DNA of 64,000 nt from an uncultured Pelagibacteraceae bacterium (GCA_902578305.1 CACHCK010000002.1:129907-193906); one strand, 5' to 3'; counted from the first letter of the stretch, positions 1-9,711 are shown. Translations and numbers: made by a program. The notes: generated by a model not told the origin, from the sequence alone.

Positions 1-514
1 GCATGATCAACTATTAATTTGCCCTCTTACATGGCAAAGTCAATTTGAAATAAAAGTATTAATCTCTAAACACAGAGACGGCGATATAATCGCTAGATTA
101 ATATCAAAACTTGGATTTAAAGCTATTAGAGGATCTACCCATAAATCTGGCAAAACTAAGAATAAAGGTGGGCTGACATCAGCGCGCCAAATGATAAAAT
201 CTCTTAAAAACGGTATTTCAATTGGAATCTCGCCCGACGGTCCTAAAGGACCACGCCACAAGGTCAGTGACGGCATCCTGAGCATCTCCCGTCTGAGTAA
301 TTCATCAATACTTCCTGTAGGAATAGGTTTTAAAAAAAAATGGGTACTGAATACTTGGGATAAATTTATTATACCAAAACCATTTAATCAAATCACGATA
401 ATCTGGGGTGAAGCAATTCCAGCCATAAAAGATGAAAAAAGTATTAATCAGACTAAGAATAAACTAGAAAGTAAAATGGAAAATTTAACTAAAAGAGCAA
501 ATAAAAATAATTAA
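1..514 (+). CDS. DUF374 lysophospholipid acyltransferase-like protein (5' truncated)
   Basis: Open in frame from base 2, so the protein enters from outside the window; the first visible ATG (191) is internal. The translated start shows the DUF374 hallmarks SKHRDGDIIA, a later RGST segment and SPDGPKGP, which are the conserved blocks of this LPLAT-type family. It is probably an inner-membrane-associated acyltransferase acting on a lipid A or Kdo-lipid intermediate. waaA, lpxK and an LpxL-like gene follow within a few bases each, which supports an envelope lipid role. The exact acceptor cannot be read from the sequence. Confidence 0.85.
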   Translation, partial: HDQLLICPLTWQSQFEIKVLISKHRDGDIIARLISKLGFKAIRGSTHKSGKTKNKGGLTSARQMIKSLKNGISIGISPDGPKGPRHKVSDGILSISRLSNSSILPVGIGFKKKWVLNTWDKFIIPKPFNQITIIWGEAIPAIKDEKSINQTKNKLESKMENLTKRANKNN

Positions 515-516
515 TA

Positions 517-1764
517 ATGCTTCCTTATTATAGTTATAGGTTAATTACGACACTCATAAGACCATTTATTGTTTTTTATATTCTTATTAGAATTTTAAAG
601 GGCAAAGAAGATAGATTAAGGGTAACAGAAAGATATGGAACAAGTGATATTAAGAGAAAAGACGGCAAGGTCATTTGGTTTCATGCCGCTAGTATTGGAG
701 AAAGTTTATCAATACTACCTTTACTAAAAAAATTAAACTCTGATAAATCCATTGATCAAATAATTCTTACTACCGGGACACTTACTTCTGCAAATATACT
801 CAAAGATAAGTTATCAAAAAAAATTATTCATCAATTTATTCCATTTGATGTTCCATCTTATATACATAAGTTTCTAAATCACTGGAGCCCCTCTTTGGCT
901 GTATTTGTCGAGTCTGAAATTTGGCCTAACTTTCTAACTGAGCTTAAAAAAAGAAATGTATGTTCTCTAATTGTTAATGGAAGAATGACAATTAAAAGTT
1001 TTAATAGATGGTCAATGCTCAGTGGATCATCAAAAAATCTATTTTCTAAAATTACTGCATGCTGTACTCAAAACAGTGATAGTGCTTTTTTTTATGAGAA
1101 GTTAGGTATTAAAAATACTATTAATACAGGAAATCTTAAATTTGCTTATAAACCTGATGAAATTATTTCAGATGAACTAAAAAAACTGAGATCCCTTACA
1201 AAGAAACGTAAAATATTTCTTGCAGCCAGCACACATCCTGGAGAGGAAGAAATAATTAAAAATATAACACTTAATTTAAAAAAAACCGTAAAAGACCTTC
1301 TAACAATTATTGTACCCAGACACGTAACTAGAAAATCATTTTTTTCATCATCTAAAGGACTTGGCTTATCTATCAGATCAAAGAAAGAAAAGATCAATGA
1401 TCGAACATATTTATATCTTGCTGATACAATAGGAGAATTGAACATATTTTATAGTTTAGCAAATATAGTTTTTATTGGTGGCAGTTTAGTGCCACATGGT
1501 GGACAAAATCCCATAGAAGCTGCTTATTTAGGTAAAAAAATATATCATGGCAAAAATATTCAGAATTTCATTGATGTTTACGACGTTCTTAATCAATTAA
1601 AATTTACTCAACAAGTAGAAAATGAACGCCAGCTAGAGCATTACGTTAAAGAAGCATTAGCTAACCCAAAGTCTATAAATAAGGATATTAATATAAATAG
1701 ACTAAAAAAAGAGGGTGATGATACAGTAAGTAAAGTACTGGAAGTTATTTACCAATATTTATAG
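517..1764 (+). CDS. waaA: 3-deoxy-D-manno-octulosonic acid (Kdo) transferase
   Basis: A 415-residue protein that transfers Kdo from CMP-Kdo to the lipid A precursor at the inner membrane. It has an N-terminal membrane anchor (about residues 8-27), then GKEDRLRVTERYG (29-41) and WFHAASIGES, whose Glu62 matches the conserved catalytic-base region of the family. The C-terminal GT-B half carries FIGGSLVPHGGQNPIEAA, the usual CMP-Kdo-binding signature. Length is normal. It starts 2 bp after the DUF374 stop and is followed 6 bp later by lpxK, so the four genes read as one operon. Confidence 0.96.
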   Translation: MLPYYSYRLITTLIRPFIVFYILIRILKGKEDRLRVTERYGTSDIKRKDGKVIWFHAASIGESLSILPLLKKLNSDKSIDQIILTTGTLTSANILKDKLSKKIIHQFIPFDVPSYIHKFLNHWSPSLAVFVESEIWPNFLTELKKRNVCSLIVNGRMTIKSFNRWSMLSGSSKNLFSKITACCTQNSDSAFFYEKLGIKNTINTGNLKFAYKPDEIISDELKKLRSLTKKRKIFLAASTHPGEEEIIKNITLNLKKTVKDLLTIIVPRHVTRKSFFSSSKGLGLSIRSKKEKINDRTYLYLADTIGELNIFYSLANIVFIGGSLVPHGGQNPIEAAYLGKKIYHGKNIQNFIDVYDVLNQLKFTQQVENERQLEHYVKEALANPKSINKDININRLKKEGDDTVSKVLEVIYQYL

Positions 1765-1770
1765 TTACGC

Positions 1771-2742
1771 ATGGAAAAAATAATATTGAATATATGGTAT
1801 TCCAATCAAATTTTTTATAGATTGGTCTCGTACGTACTTATTCCAATATCTTTACTATATTTATTAATTTTTTACTTAATTAGAATATTCAAAACTGAAT
1901 ACAAAATTGATATTCCAATCATATGTATAGGTAATATAAACTTAGGCGGCACAGGAAAGACCTCAACGCTTTTAGAAATTATTAATCATTTCAAAATTAA
2001 TAACAAAAATATTTGCGTATTGTTAAAAGGATATGGTGGTAAAAAAACTTTTTTTAAAAAAGTATCACCAGACGAGTCAGCGGTCCAAGTGGGTGATGAG
2101 GCAATTCTCTATTCAAATCATGTACCTACTTATATTTCAACAAACCGGAGGTTAGCTGTGAAAAAAATTTTAGATGATGTTAATCCTGATTTTATTTTAC
2201 TTGATGATGGTTTCCAAGATAAGTCTCTTTTTAAAGATAAAAACATTTTGATGGTAAATGGGGCACGTGGTTTTGGAAACGGATTATGTTTGCCAGCTGG
2301 ACCATTAAGAGAACTAATTAAGCCTGCGTTAAAAAAAGCCCAATTTTTAATTATTGTTGGCGATGATAAAACAAAAATAAAAAGTATGTATAAAAATATA
2401 AATATTGATACCCTTACCGCTTCGATAAAACCATTATATGTCGACAAAAATAAAAAATACTTAGCTTTTAGCGGTATTGGAAACAATCAAAGCTTCTTTG
2501 ATACTCTTATCGATAATAATTGCACTGTACTTAAAACAGTTGAATTTCCGGATCATCATTTTTTTTCAGAAAATGATCTTAACAAACTTAAAAAAATAGC
2601 GTCAGATAATAATCTTTCACTTATTACAACTGAAAAAGATTTTGTTAGAATTCCAAAAGAAAAAAGGGATGGAATTGAATGTTTAAAAGTGAAGATAAAA
2701 TTACACAACATGGACAAATTTATGCATAAACTGGTTAACTAA
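1771..2742 (+). CDS. lpxK: tetraacyldisaccharide 4'-kinase
   Basis: A 323-residue lipid A 4'-kinase that phosphorylates the tetraacyl disaccharide 1-phosphate to make lipid IVA. It has an N-terminal membrane helix (about 17-38), a P-loop GGTGKTS (59-65), the LpxK-typical LLDDGFQD block and the C-terminal TTEKDFVRIP block. Length matches the family. It lies between waaA and an LpxL-like acyltransferase with 5-6 bp gaps, consistent with a Raetz-pathway operon. Confidence 0.96.
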   Translation: MEKIILNIWYSNQIFYRLVSYVLIPISLLYLLIFYLIRIFKTEYKIDIPIICIGNINLGGTGKTSTLLEIINHFKINNKNICVLLKGYGGKKTFFKKVSPDESAVQVGDEAILYSNHVPTYISTNRRLAVKKILDDVNPDFILLDDGFQDKSLFKDKNILMVNGARGFGNGLCLPAGPLRELIKPALKKAQFLIIVGDDKTKIKSMYKNINIDTLTASIKPLYVDKNKKYLAFSGIGNNQSFFDTLIDNNCTVLKTVEFPDHHFFSENDLNKLKKIASDNNLSLITTEKDFVRIPKEKRDGIECLKVKIKLHNMDKFMHKLVN

Positions 2743-2747
2743 CTCTT

Positions 2748-3626
2748 ATGAAGATTTTTCTAAAAAGATATATTCGATATCCTTCCGAATTTATTCTATT
2801 TGTTTTTCTATATCTTTTATTTAAATTACTACCTCTCTCTATTGCTAGAAAACTAGGGGTAAGCATAACAACAAGCTTAGGCCCTTTATTTTCAATAAAT
2901 AAATTAGTAAAAAAAAATTTAAGAATTGCTTTTAAGGATCAAGATGAAAAATGGATTAATACTAAAGCAAAAAAAGTATGGGAAAATTTAGGGTATACAA
3001 TAGCTGAATATTCACATCTCAAAAAAATATTAAAAGATAAAATTAATGTAATTGAAAATGATCTTTACAGAGAAGCCTTCTCGGGTAGCGAAAGATCAAT
3101 CATCATATCTGCTCATAATTCAAATTGGGAAATACCAGGAATGTCCATAAGAAAAACAATGCATCGAACATCTGCGATTGTTAGAGAACCTAACAATCCT
3201 CTAATTAATTTTGTTTTAAAGAATCTTAGAGACAAATATAGTCTTAGATGTTTGAGTAAAAATAGAATAGGTACAAAACAATTACTTAATAATTTTAAAA
3301 ATGGTGAGTCAATTGCTCTGTTAGCTGATCTTCAGTTGTCGTCAGGTATTAGCCTTAATTTCTTTGGAAAGAGAATGAAGTTTTCATCTTTACCCGCACA
3401 ACTTGCCCTAAAATCTGGGTGTAAAATATTTTTAGGATGGCCTATAAGAAAAAATGATGGAAAATTTGAATTTGAAATTCACCAATCAATACATGCCAGC
3501 GATTATAAAGATACTTCAGATAACGTAGAGAAAATATCGGAGATAATTATTAATTATTATGAAAGTATGATTAAGAAATACCCGGAACAATATTTTTGGT
3601 TTCATAATAGGTGGAAACTGGACTGA
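2748..3626 (+). CDS. LpxL/HtrB-like lipid A acyltransferase
   Basis: A 292-residue protein with an N-terminal membrane segment (about 13-30) and the LPLAT catalytic pattern H-x4-E (H123 NSNW E128). The C-terminus, YFWFHNRWK, is the conserved ending of LpxL/LpxM-type enzymes. It probably adds a secondary acyl chain to Kdo-lipid A at the inner membrane. It is the last gene of the waaA-lpxK cluster and converges with the M23 peptidase gene 7 bp away. Which acyl chain or position it uses cannot be decided here. Confidence 0.9.
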   Translation: MKIFLKRYIRYPSEFILFVFLYLLFKLLPLSIARKLGVSITTSLGPLFSINKLVKKNLRIAFKDQDEKWINTKAKKVWENLGYTIAEYSHLKKILKDKINVIENDLYREAFSGSERSIIISAHNSNWEIPGMSIRKTMHRTSAIVREPNNPLINFVLKNLRDKYSLRCLSKNRIGTKQLLNNFKNGESIALLADLQLSSGISLNFFGKRMKFSSLPAQLALKSGCKIFLGWPIRKNDGKFEFEIHQSIHASDYKDTSDNVEKISEIIINYYESMIKKYPEQYFWFHNRWKLD

Positions 3627-3632
3627 TTTTAT

Positions 3633-4436
3633 TTAATTTTCTAATAAAAATAGTGGATCAACATAAGTATTAAAAACCATCACACCCCAATGTAGATGTG
3701 GTCCAGTTGACCTACCTGTTGATCCTACATTGCCTATTATATCTTTTTTGCTAACTTTTTGATTCACTGCAACGTTTACAGAAGACAAGTGGGCATAGAT
3801 AGATTTTACTCCATGACCATGATCAATGATAATTGTGCCTCCGGTATAATATAAATCACTTTCAGCATGAATGACTATTCCTTCATTACAAGACATTACA
3901 GGCGTTCCTTCATCAGCAGCAATATCAATACCTCTATGAGGGCTTTTTGCTTTACCATTAAGAATTCTTTGGCTGCCAAAAACTCCACTTATAATTCCAG
4001 TTGTTGGTTGAATAAATTCATCCTTAAAATAAGTCAAATCCATGTCTAATTTCTTCGCTTCTTTTATTACTTCATTTTCAGCAATAATTCGCTTTATGAT
4101 TTCATCATCAAGAGGTGTAACCATCTGTTCAGGTAGACCGTCAATTCTTTGAATATCATAATCTTGTTCTTCGATAGATATTTGGTGGATTAAGAAAATA
4201 CCATCACTGTTACTGTATGTAACATTTATTGGTTCTATTTGCTCTCGAGATATCGGGAAAACATAGTATCCATCATGACTTATTTTAATCGGTTCTCCAT
4301 CAACAAAGATTTCATTTGCTTCATTGTTTTGACCTATAACAAGACTTCCTTGTGGAAAACTTTTAGAAAGTTCAGATGAAAACGCGCATACGTTAAAATA
4401 AAATAAAAGAAGAAAAACCCTATTTACTAAGACCAT
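3633..4436 (-). CDS. M23 family metallopeptidase, exported
   Basis: 267 residues with an N-terminal signal peptide (hydrophobic about 2-19). The C-terminal LytM/M23 domain has PHRGIDIA (H167 and D171 as zinc ligands) and GPHLHWGV (H247, H249), with GGTIIIDHGHG before them. All ligands are present, so it looks like an active periplasmic peptidoglycan endopeptidase rather than an EnvC-type regulator. The N-terminal 140 residues resemble the beta-rich front domain of stand-alone M23 peptidases. Its start overlaps the DUF2093 gene by 17 bp. Confidence 0.93.
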   Translation of the reverse strand: MVLVNRVFLLLFYFNVCAFSSELSKSFPQGSLVIGQNNEANEIFVDGEPIKISHDGYYVFPISREQIEPINVTYSNSDGIFLIHQISIEEQDYDIQRIDGLPEQMVTPLDDEIIKRIIAENEVIKEAKKLDMDLTYFKDEFIQPTTGIISGVFGSQRILNGKAKSPHRGIDIAADEGTPVMSCNEGIVIHAESDLYYTGGTIIIDHGHGVKSIYAHLSSVNVAVNQKVSKKDIIGNVGSTGRSTGPHLHWGVMVFNTYVDPLFLLEN

Positions 4437-4629
4437 TTAGCTCTTTATATCTGTTTAGTGCCACTTCAGGTGATGCATAGACTTCTTGAAGTTCTACGTT
4501 CCAATATTTAAGATTTTCGAGTATAATTTTTTTTCCCGTTATTGAACATTCCACAAAATCACCAGGTGTCTTAACTTGAAAATGACCATGATTAAGAACA
4601 ATTTCAGCTTTTTTCTCAAAATTATTCAT
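4420..4629 (-). CDS. DUF2093 family small protein
   Basis: 69 residues, full length for the family. Recognised by VECSITGKKIILENLKYW followed by VELQEVYASPEVAL, the conserved DUF2093 core. No signal peptide or membrane helix. Function is unknown. It overlaps xseA by 8 bp upstream and the M23 peptidase by 17 bp downstream, so it is translated in the middle of a coupled three-gene unit. Adjacency to xseA is common in alphaproteobacteria. Confidence 0.88.
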   Translation of the reverse strand: MNNFEKKAEIVLNHGHFQVKTPGDFVECSITGKKIILENLKYWNVELQEVYASPEVALNRYKELNGLSK

Positions 4630-5926
4630 CTTTAATTTCCTTCACTTCAGCAGAAATTTTTGCAAAGCTTGTTTCAATAATTATATCTGTATCGTGTTCT
4701 ATATCTTTTTTTGACTTTATAACTTTATTTTTTAAGTTTTTTGTAACAGAGTACCCTCGATTTATAACTGACTTATAGCTCATACTTTCTAATAACTTTT
4801 CATTATAATTAATTTGATTGCGCATATTTTCTAAAAATAAGTTTGTAGAGCTATTTAATTTATCAAATTTTGAAATCAGTTTTTGTTGAAAATTATTTAC
4901 TTGTTCCTCTAAAATACGATAGTTAAGTGACTGAGTAATTTCTTTAAATTCTGATAACAGACTTTTTATAAACAATTTTAAAGAAACTGGCAATTTATCA
5001 CTTAGATTTTTAAATGAACTTAATTTATTTTCTAAATTACTATTAATTGAGTCACGAAGGTCTTTTTGAAGGTCTTTTAAATTGATTAAAAGCTCATCTT
5101 TATTAGGTGTACACAACTCCGCTGCTGCTGTAGGAGTTGGCGCTCTGAGATCGGACACAAAATCAATAAGTGTCGTATCTGTTTCATGTCCAACAGCTGA
5201 CAAAACAGGTATTTCACTAGCGAATACAGCTCTTACAAGAATTTCCTCATTAAATGCCCAGAGATCTTCAATGCTCCCTCCACCTCGGGCTACAATAATT
5301 AAGTCTGGAACTTTAATTTCGCTATCTTTTAGAGAGTTGTTAAATCCATTTAAAGCATCTGCTATTAAATGTGCAGCATCATCTCCTTGTACAGGAACTG
5401 GCCAAAGAATAACATCACACGGAAATCTATCTTCAAGTCTATGAATAATATCTTTTATAACTGCTCCAGTTGGTGAGGTAATAATACCAATTGTTTCAGG
5501 ATACAATGGAAGAGGCTTTTTGTGATCTTGATCAAAAATACCTTCTGACATTAATTTTTTCTTTCTTTGTTCAAGCAATGCCATTAGTGCACCCTCTCCC
5601 GCTGGTACAATTGAGTCTATAATAATAGAATAATCCGATCTTCCAGGGTATCTATCAGAATACCCTGTTGTAAGTCTCCCAGAGCAAATTACTTCAAGGC
5701 CTTCATCTGGCATAAAGCTTAGTTTTGCAACAGTGCTTCTCCATGCAATCGCTTTTATAATTGCATTTTCATCTTTAAGGTTAAGATATACATGTCCTGA
5801 TGCTGGCTTGCTTAAACCAGATACTTCTCCACGAACTTTCACATAGCCAAAGTTATCCTCAAGGGTCTCTTTAATTGAGGCTGAAATTTCAGTTACTGTA
5901 TATTCTTTGATGTTCTCTCTTACCAT
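4622..5926 (-). CDS. xseA: exodeoxyribonuclease VII large subunit
   Basis: A 434-residue large subunit of ExoVII, which degrades single-stranded DNA to oligonucleotides in both directions. It has an N-terminal OB-fold (about 8-110, with VRGEVSGLSKPASGHVYLNL), then the catalytic domain with the IIVARGGGSIEDLW and SAVGHETD motifs, and a coiled-coil C-terminal third. Length is normal. The small subunit xseB is not in the window. The gene diverges from purD across a 52-bp gap that must hold both promoters. Confidence 0.96.
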   Translation of the reverse strand: MVRENIKEYTVTEISASIKETLEDNFGYVKVRGEVSGLSKPASGHVYLNLKDENAIIKAIAWRSTVAKLSFMPDEGLEVICSGRLTTGYSDRYPGRSDYSIIIDSIVPAGEGALMALLEQRKKKLMSEGIFDQDHKKPLPLYPETIGIITSPTGAVIKDIIHRLEDRFPCDVILWPVPVQGDDAAHLIADALNGFNNSLKDSEIKVPDLIIVARGGGSIEDLWAFNEEILVRAVFASEIPVLSAVGHETDTTLIDFVSDLRAPTPTAAAELCTPNKDELLINLKDLQKDLRDSINSNLENKLSSFKNLSDKLPVSLKLFIKSLLSEFKEITQSLNYRILEEQVNNFQQKLISKFDKLNSSTNLFLENMRNQINYNEKLLESMSYKSVINRGYSVTKNLKNKVIKSKKDIEHDTDIIIETSFAKISAEVKEIKDE

Positions 5927-5978
5927 TTAATTTAAATATTAATGTGCTAATATAACAAGAAAATCAAAAATATACTTT

Positions 5979-7241
5979 ATGAAAATTTTAGTGATTGGCA
6001 GTGGGGCTCGTGAGCATGCGTTATGTTACTTGATATCTAAGAGCTCTCTGGTTTCATCTATTTATGCAATACCTGGAAACTACGGAATAAGTCAACTTGC
6101 TGAATGTGAACAAATTGATCAAACAGATTTTGAGAAAATATACGACTTCTGTAAAAGTAAAATGATAGAATTAGTCATTGTCGGCCCTGAAGTGCCATTG
6201 GTTGCAGGGATTGTTGATTTTTTTGGAGATAAAGAAATAAAAATCTTTGGACCAGATAAGTATGCATCGCAGTTAGAAGGATCCAAAGGCTTTATGAAAG
6301 ATCTTTGCAAACAAAATAGGATACCAACAGCTGATTATGCTCGATTTGATAATAAAGAAGAAGCTATAAACTATTTAAATGCACAGTCTTTACCTATTGT
6401 AATTAAAGCTGATGGTCTAGCTGCCGGGAAAGGCGTTACTGTTGCGGACACAAAGAAAATGGCAGAACAAGCAATAGATGACATTTTTGATGAAAAGTTT
6501 GGGGCAAATATGGATGTAGTTATTGAAGAATTTATGGATGGTGAAGAAGCGAGTTATTTTGTTTGTTGTGATGGTGAAGATTTTGTTTCATTAGAAAGTG
6601 CCCAAGATCATAAAAGAATTGGTGAAAATGATACAGGGCCTAACACTGGAGGAATGGGGGCATATTCACCTGCACCAATTTTTACACCTAGAATAAAAGA
6701 ACAAGTAGACAGAGAAATTATTACACCCACTCTCAAGGCCCTTAAAAAAAATGGACATCCTTATAAAGGTATTCTCTATGCTGGATTAATGATTAAAGAT
6801 GGTTATGCCCGATTGGTTGAATATAATATTAGATTTGGTGATCCAGAGTGTCAGGTATTAATGCTTAGAATGAAAAATGATTTAATTAAATTAGTTCTTG
6901 ATTGCTTGGAAGGCAGTCTAAGTAAAACTAAATTGGAATGGGAAGATGATAATAGTGCTACAGTGGTTGTGGCAGCAAAAGGTTATCCAGGTGACTATAA
7001 AAAAAATACAAAAATTATTGGCTATGAAAATTTTGAGAGTAATGATCTATTTCAAGTATTCCACGCAGGAACAAAACATGATGGAAATAACCTTCTAGCT
7101 AACGGAGGCAGAGTTCTTTCCGTAACAGCAAAAAATAAAAATCTAAGAGATGCTCTTAATATGATTTATGCTTACATCGGTCAGCTGGATTGGGCGGATG
7201 GTTATTACAGAAGAGATATAGGAAAAAAGGCAATTAAATGA
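5979..7241 (+). CDS. purD: phosphoribosylamine--glycine ligase (GARS)
   Basis: A 420-residue ATP-grasp ligase for the second step of de novo purine synthesis. It opens with VIGSGAREHAL and contains KADGLAAGKGV and GPNTGGMGAYSPAP, all diagnostic of PurD; VEYNIRFGDPECQ near residue 285 supplies metal and ATP ligands. Length is normal. Its stop overlaps the next start in an ATGA arrangement (7238-7241), so the downstream kinase-like gene is translationally coupled to it. Confidence 0.97.
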   Translation: MKILVIGSGAREHALCYLISKSSLVSSIYAIPGNYGISQLAECEQIDQTDFEKIYDFCKSKMIELVIVGPEVPLVAGIVDFFGDKEIKIFGPDKYASQLEGSKGFMKDLCKQNRIPTADYARFDNKEEAINYLNAQSLPIVIKADGLAAGKGVTVADTKKMAEQAIDDIFDEKFGANMDVVIEEFMDGEEASYFVCCDGEDFVSLESAQDHKRIGENDTGPNTGGMGAYSPAPIFTPRIKEQVDREIITPTLKALKKNGHPYKGILYAGLMIKDGYARLVEYNIRFGDPECQVLMLRMKNDLIKLVLDCLEGSLSKTKLEWEDDNSATVVVAAKGYPGDYKKNTKIIGYENFESNDLFQVFHAGTKHDGNNLLANGGRVLSVTAKNKNLRDALNMIYAYIGQLDWADGYYRRDIGKKAIK

Positions 7242-8305
7242 CTACTCGTGATGAAATATTTTCTGGTACTAAGGAGGTTGATGAAAAGTTAGTTTTTAAT
7301 AGTGATAATCTCAATGATTACTTAAAAAAAGTAATTGGAAGTGATTTTGATATTGTAAGTATAAAGCAATTTAAAGGGGGGCAATCCAATCCTACTTATT
7401 TGATTGAGGATAAAACAAAAAACTATGTGTTAAGGCGTAAACCACCTGGTAAATTACTAAAATCTGCACATGCGGTAGATAGAGAATATAAAGTCATTAC
7501 TGCACTTGGCAAGACTGATGTGCCAGTTCCTGAAACTTATTGTTTTTGTGAAGATGAAAACGTCATTGGAACACAATTTTTTTTAATGGATCATGTTGAT
7601 GGAAACATATACTGGGAACTTTTATTGCCAGACACAGATAACAATCAACGCCGTGAAATTTACCTATCCATGAATGATACGATTGCAAAACTTCATAACG
7701 TTGATTTTCAAAAAATAGGGCTAAGTGATTATGGAAAACACGAAAATTACATGGCAAGACAAATTCATCGTTGGACCAAACAGTATAAAGACTCTGAAAC
7801 ACAAAAAATCAATGAAATGGATAGTTTAATAGAATGGTTGCCAATAAATATTCCTGAAGATAATGAAACTACAATTGTACATGGAGACTTTCGTCTTGAT
7901 AATATGATATTTGATAAACAAAATAATAAAGTTATGGCTATACTGGATTGGGAGCTATCTACACTCGGCAATCCTATAGCAGATTTTACTTATCACATGA
8001 TGTCATGGCGACTTCCTGCTGCAGCGAAGGGTCTCGGAATGATGGGATCAAACTTAGAAGAGCTTAATATTCCCTCTGAACATGAGTACGCTGAAATGTA
8101 TTACAAAAAAACAGGCAGGAGTAAAATTGAAAACTGGGATTTTTACATGGCATATAACATTTTCCGCCTTGCTGGAATTGCGCAAGGAATTGTTGGAAGA
8201 GTTAGAGATGGGACAGCCTCAAGTTCGGAGGCTAAAAACTATGAGAGCTTTGTTCCAATATTAGGAAAATTAGGATGGAATATTGTGGAAGAGGCAGCAA
8301 AATAA
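7238..8305 (+). CDS. ACAD10/11-type phosphotransferase (APH fold)
   Basis: A 355-residue aminoglycoside-phosphotransferase-fold kinase. The nucleotide lobe has FKGGQSNPTYLI (45-56). The catalytic loop is HGDFRLDN (215-222) and the metal motif LDWELSTLGNP (236-246). The extended APH motif with WELSTLGNPIADF is typical of the kinase domain of ACAD10/ACAD11 and of bacterial LvaA-like proteins, which phosphorylate hydroxyacyl-CoA substrates. An acyl-CoA dehydrogenase lies 1.4 kb downstream on the other strand, fitting that role. The substrate is inferred, not shown. Confidence 0.85.
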   Translation: MTTRDEIFSGTKEVDEKLVFNSDNLNDYLKKVIGSDFDIVSIKQFKGGQSNPTYLIEDKTKNYVLRRKPPGKLLKSAHAVDREYKVITALGKTDVPVPETYCFCEDENVIGTQFFLMDHVDGNIYWELLLPDTDNNQRREIYLSMNDTIAKLHNVDFQKIGLSDYGKHENYMARQIHRWTKQYKDSETQKINEMDSLIEWLPINIPEDNETTIVHGDFRLDNMIFDKQNNKVMAILDWELSTLGNPIADFTYHMMSWRLPAAAKGLGMMGSNLEELNIPSEHEYAEMYYKKTGRSKIENWDFYMAYNIFRLAGIAQGIVGRVRDGTASSSEAKNYESFVPILGKLGWNIVEEAAK

Positions 8306-8310
8306 TTAAT

Positions 8311-9549
8311 ATGACAGAGCTGGATATAAATTTTGTAAGAGAACAATTCCCTGTTTTTCAAAACCCTAAAACTTCAAACTTTGCATTTTTTGAGAATGCT
8401 GGTGGCACATACGTGCCAAAACAGGTTATTGAAAAGTTAAATGATTTTATGACGACTAAAAAAGTACAACCGTATGGCGACTTTGGTCCGTCGATTGAAG
8501 CAGGTAATGAAATGGATAATAGCATAAGCAAAATTGCTGAACTCCTAAATATCAATAATGATGAATTTATGATTGGACCATCTACAACTATGAATATGTT
8601 TTTACTATCTAATGCTGTGAGATCGTGGCTTAACAATGGGGATGAAATCATAGTCACAAATCAAGATCATGAGGCAAATATTGGTGCATGGAGAAAATTA
8701 TCAGAACACGGTATCAAAATAAATGAATGGAAGTTTAACCCTGACTCCGCAGAACTAGAATTGGACGAATTAAAAAATCTCATAACAGAAAAAACAAAAT
8801 TTATTTGTGTCTGTCATACATCTAATGTTGTTGCGTCAATTAATAATCTAAAAGATATCATTACATTGGCGCATCAGAATAATATCAAAGTTGTTGGAGA
8901 CGGTGTAGCTTACATGGCACATGATATTGCGGATTTAAAAGATCTTGATATAGATTTCTATGGTTTTAGCCTATACAAAACTTATGGACCACATTTAGCA
9001 CTATTATATGGTAAGAGAGATTTATTACTTGAAACAAAAAATCTTAATCATGAATTCTTGGAAGGAAGTGTTCCATATACTCTTAATCCAGGTGGTCCTA
9101 ATCATGAGGAACTTGGATGTTTGTCAGGTATAACTGACTACTACGAAACTTTATATGATCATCATTTTGGCGAAAATAATTTAGATCTTCATCGCAAAGG
9201 TAAAAAAGTTTTTGAATTAGTATCTAAACATGAAGAGGTATTAATGAAAGAACTGATTGATTTTCTCAAAACAAAAAAAAATATAAGAATGATTGGCAAA
9301 CAAACACATGCCAGATGTGATCGTATGCCAACTGTATCATTCACTGTTAAAGATAAAAGCTCATTGCATGTAGCGCAGGAGGCTGGAAGAAATAATATTG
9401 GCATTAGAAATGGTGAATTTTATGCCTGGAGATGCTTGCAGGGTTTGGGCATTGAGCCAAATGATGGGGTAGTTAGAGTCTCTATGGTTCATTACAATAG
9501 CATAGAAGAGATAAGAAAATTAATAAGGTTTTTGGATAAAACTATTTAG
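8311..9549 (+). CDS. class V aminotransferase, cysteine desulfurase-like (VC1184 subfamily type)
   Basis: A PLP-dependent fold-type I enzyme of 412 residues. The PLP lysine is in SLYKTYGPHLALLYG, characteristic of the VC1184-like 'cysteine desulfurase-like' group rather than IscS/SufS. Other marks are FENAGGTYVPKQV near the N-terminus and SNVVASINN mid-protein. I chose ATG 8311 because the longer ORF from 8275 would overlap the previous gene by 31 bp and adds a non-conserved leader (MEYCGRG). The true reaction (desulfurase, lyase or aminotransferase) is not decidable from the sequence. Confidence 0.85.
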   Translation: MTELDINFVREQFPVFQNPKTSNFAFFENAGGTYVPKQVIEKLNDFMTTKKVQPYGDFGPSIEAGNEMDNSISKIAELLNINNDEFMIGPSTTMNMFLLSNAVRSWLNNGDEIIVTNQDHEANIGAWRKLSEHGIKINEWKFNPDSAELELDELKNLITEKTKFICVCHTSNVVASINNLKDIITLAHQNNIKVVGDGVAYMAHDIADLKDLDIDFYGFSLYKTYGPHLALLYGKRDLLLETKNLNHEFLEGSVPYTLNPGGPNHEELGCLSGITDYYETLYDHHFGENNLDLHRKGKKVFELVSKHEEVLMKELIDFLKTKKNIRMIGKQTHARCDRMPTVSFTVKDKSSLHVAQEAGRNNIGIRNGEFYAWRCLQGLGIEPNDGVVRVSMVHYNSIEEIRKLIRFLDKTI

Positions 9550-9709
9550 AGTTTTTTATATTTTTTTCTCGCTCTTTCCTCTGTCTTATTGACTCTTTCA
9601 TCGAAATATCTTCCAGATTGTGGTACTCATCCCAATAGCGATCAAATTCGTGTGACTTAACGTATCTTCCGTAATTATCTTTCTGGTAGGTTTTCTTCTT
9701 TTTTATCAA
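9542..9709 (-). CDS. small basic/acidic hypothetical protein, TTG start
   Basis: An in-frame 55-codon ORF filling the otherwise empty gap between the acyl-CoA dehydrogenase stop (9712-9714) and the aminotransferase stop, overlapping the latter by 8 bp. It starts at TTG 9709, 2 bp after the acyl-CoA dehydrogenase stop; ATT at 9712 is an alternative. The peptide contains YVKSHEFDRYWDEYHNLED and ends in a highly charged helix, RQRKEREKNIKNSK. Its composition is protein-like and not what random AT-rich DNA gives, and its position suggests it is the last gene of the tadA-acyl-CoA dehydrogenase operon. I recognise no family. Confidence 0.5.
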   Translation of the reverse strand: MIKKKKTYQKDNYGRYVKSHEFDRYWDEYHNLEDISMKESIRQRKEREKNIKNSK

Positions 9710-9711
9710 AA

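Noticed and set aside
8275-8310. Upstream ATG for the class V aminotransferase
   Set aside because: It overlaps the kinase gene by 31 bp and adds a non-conserved leader; ATG 8311 gives the family-like start.
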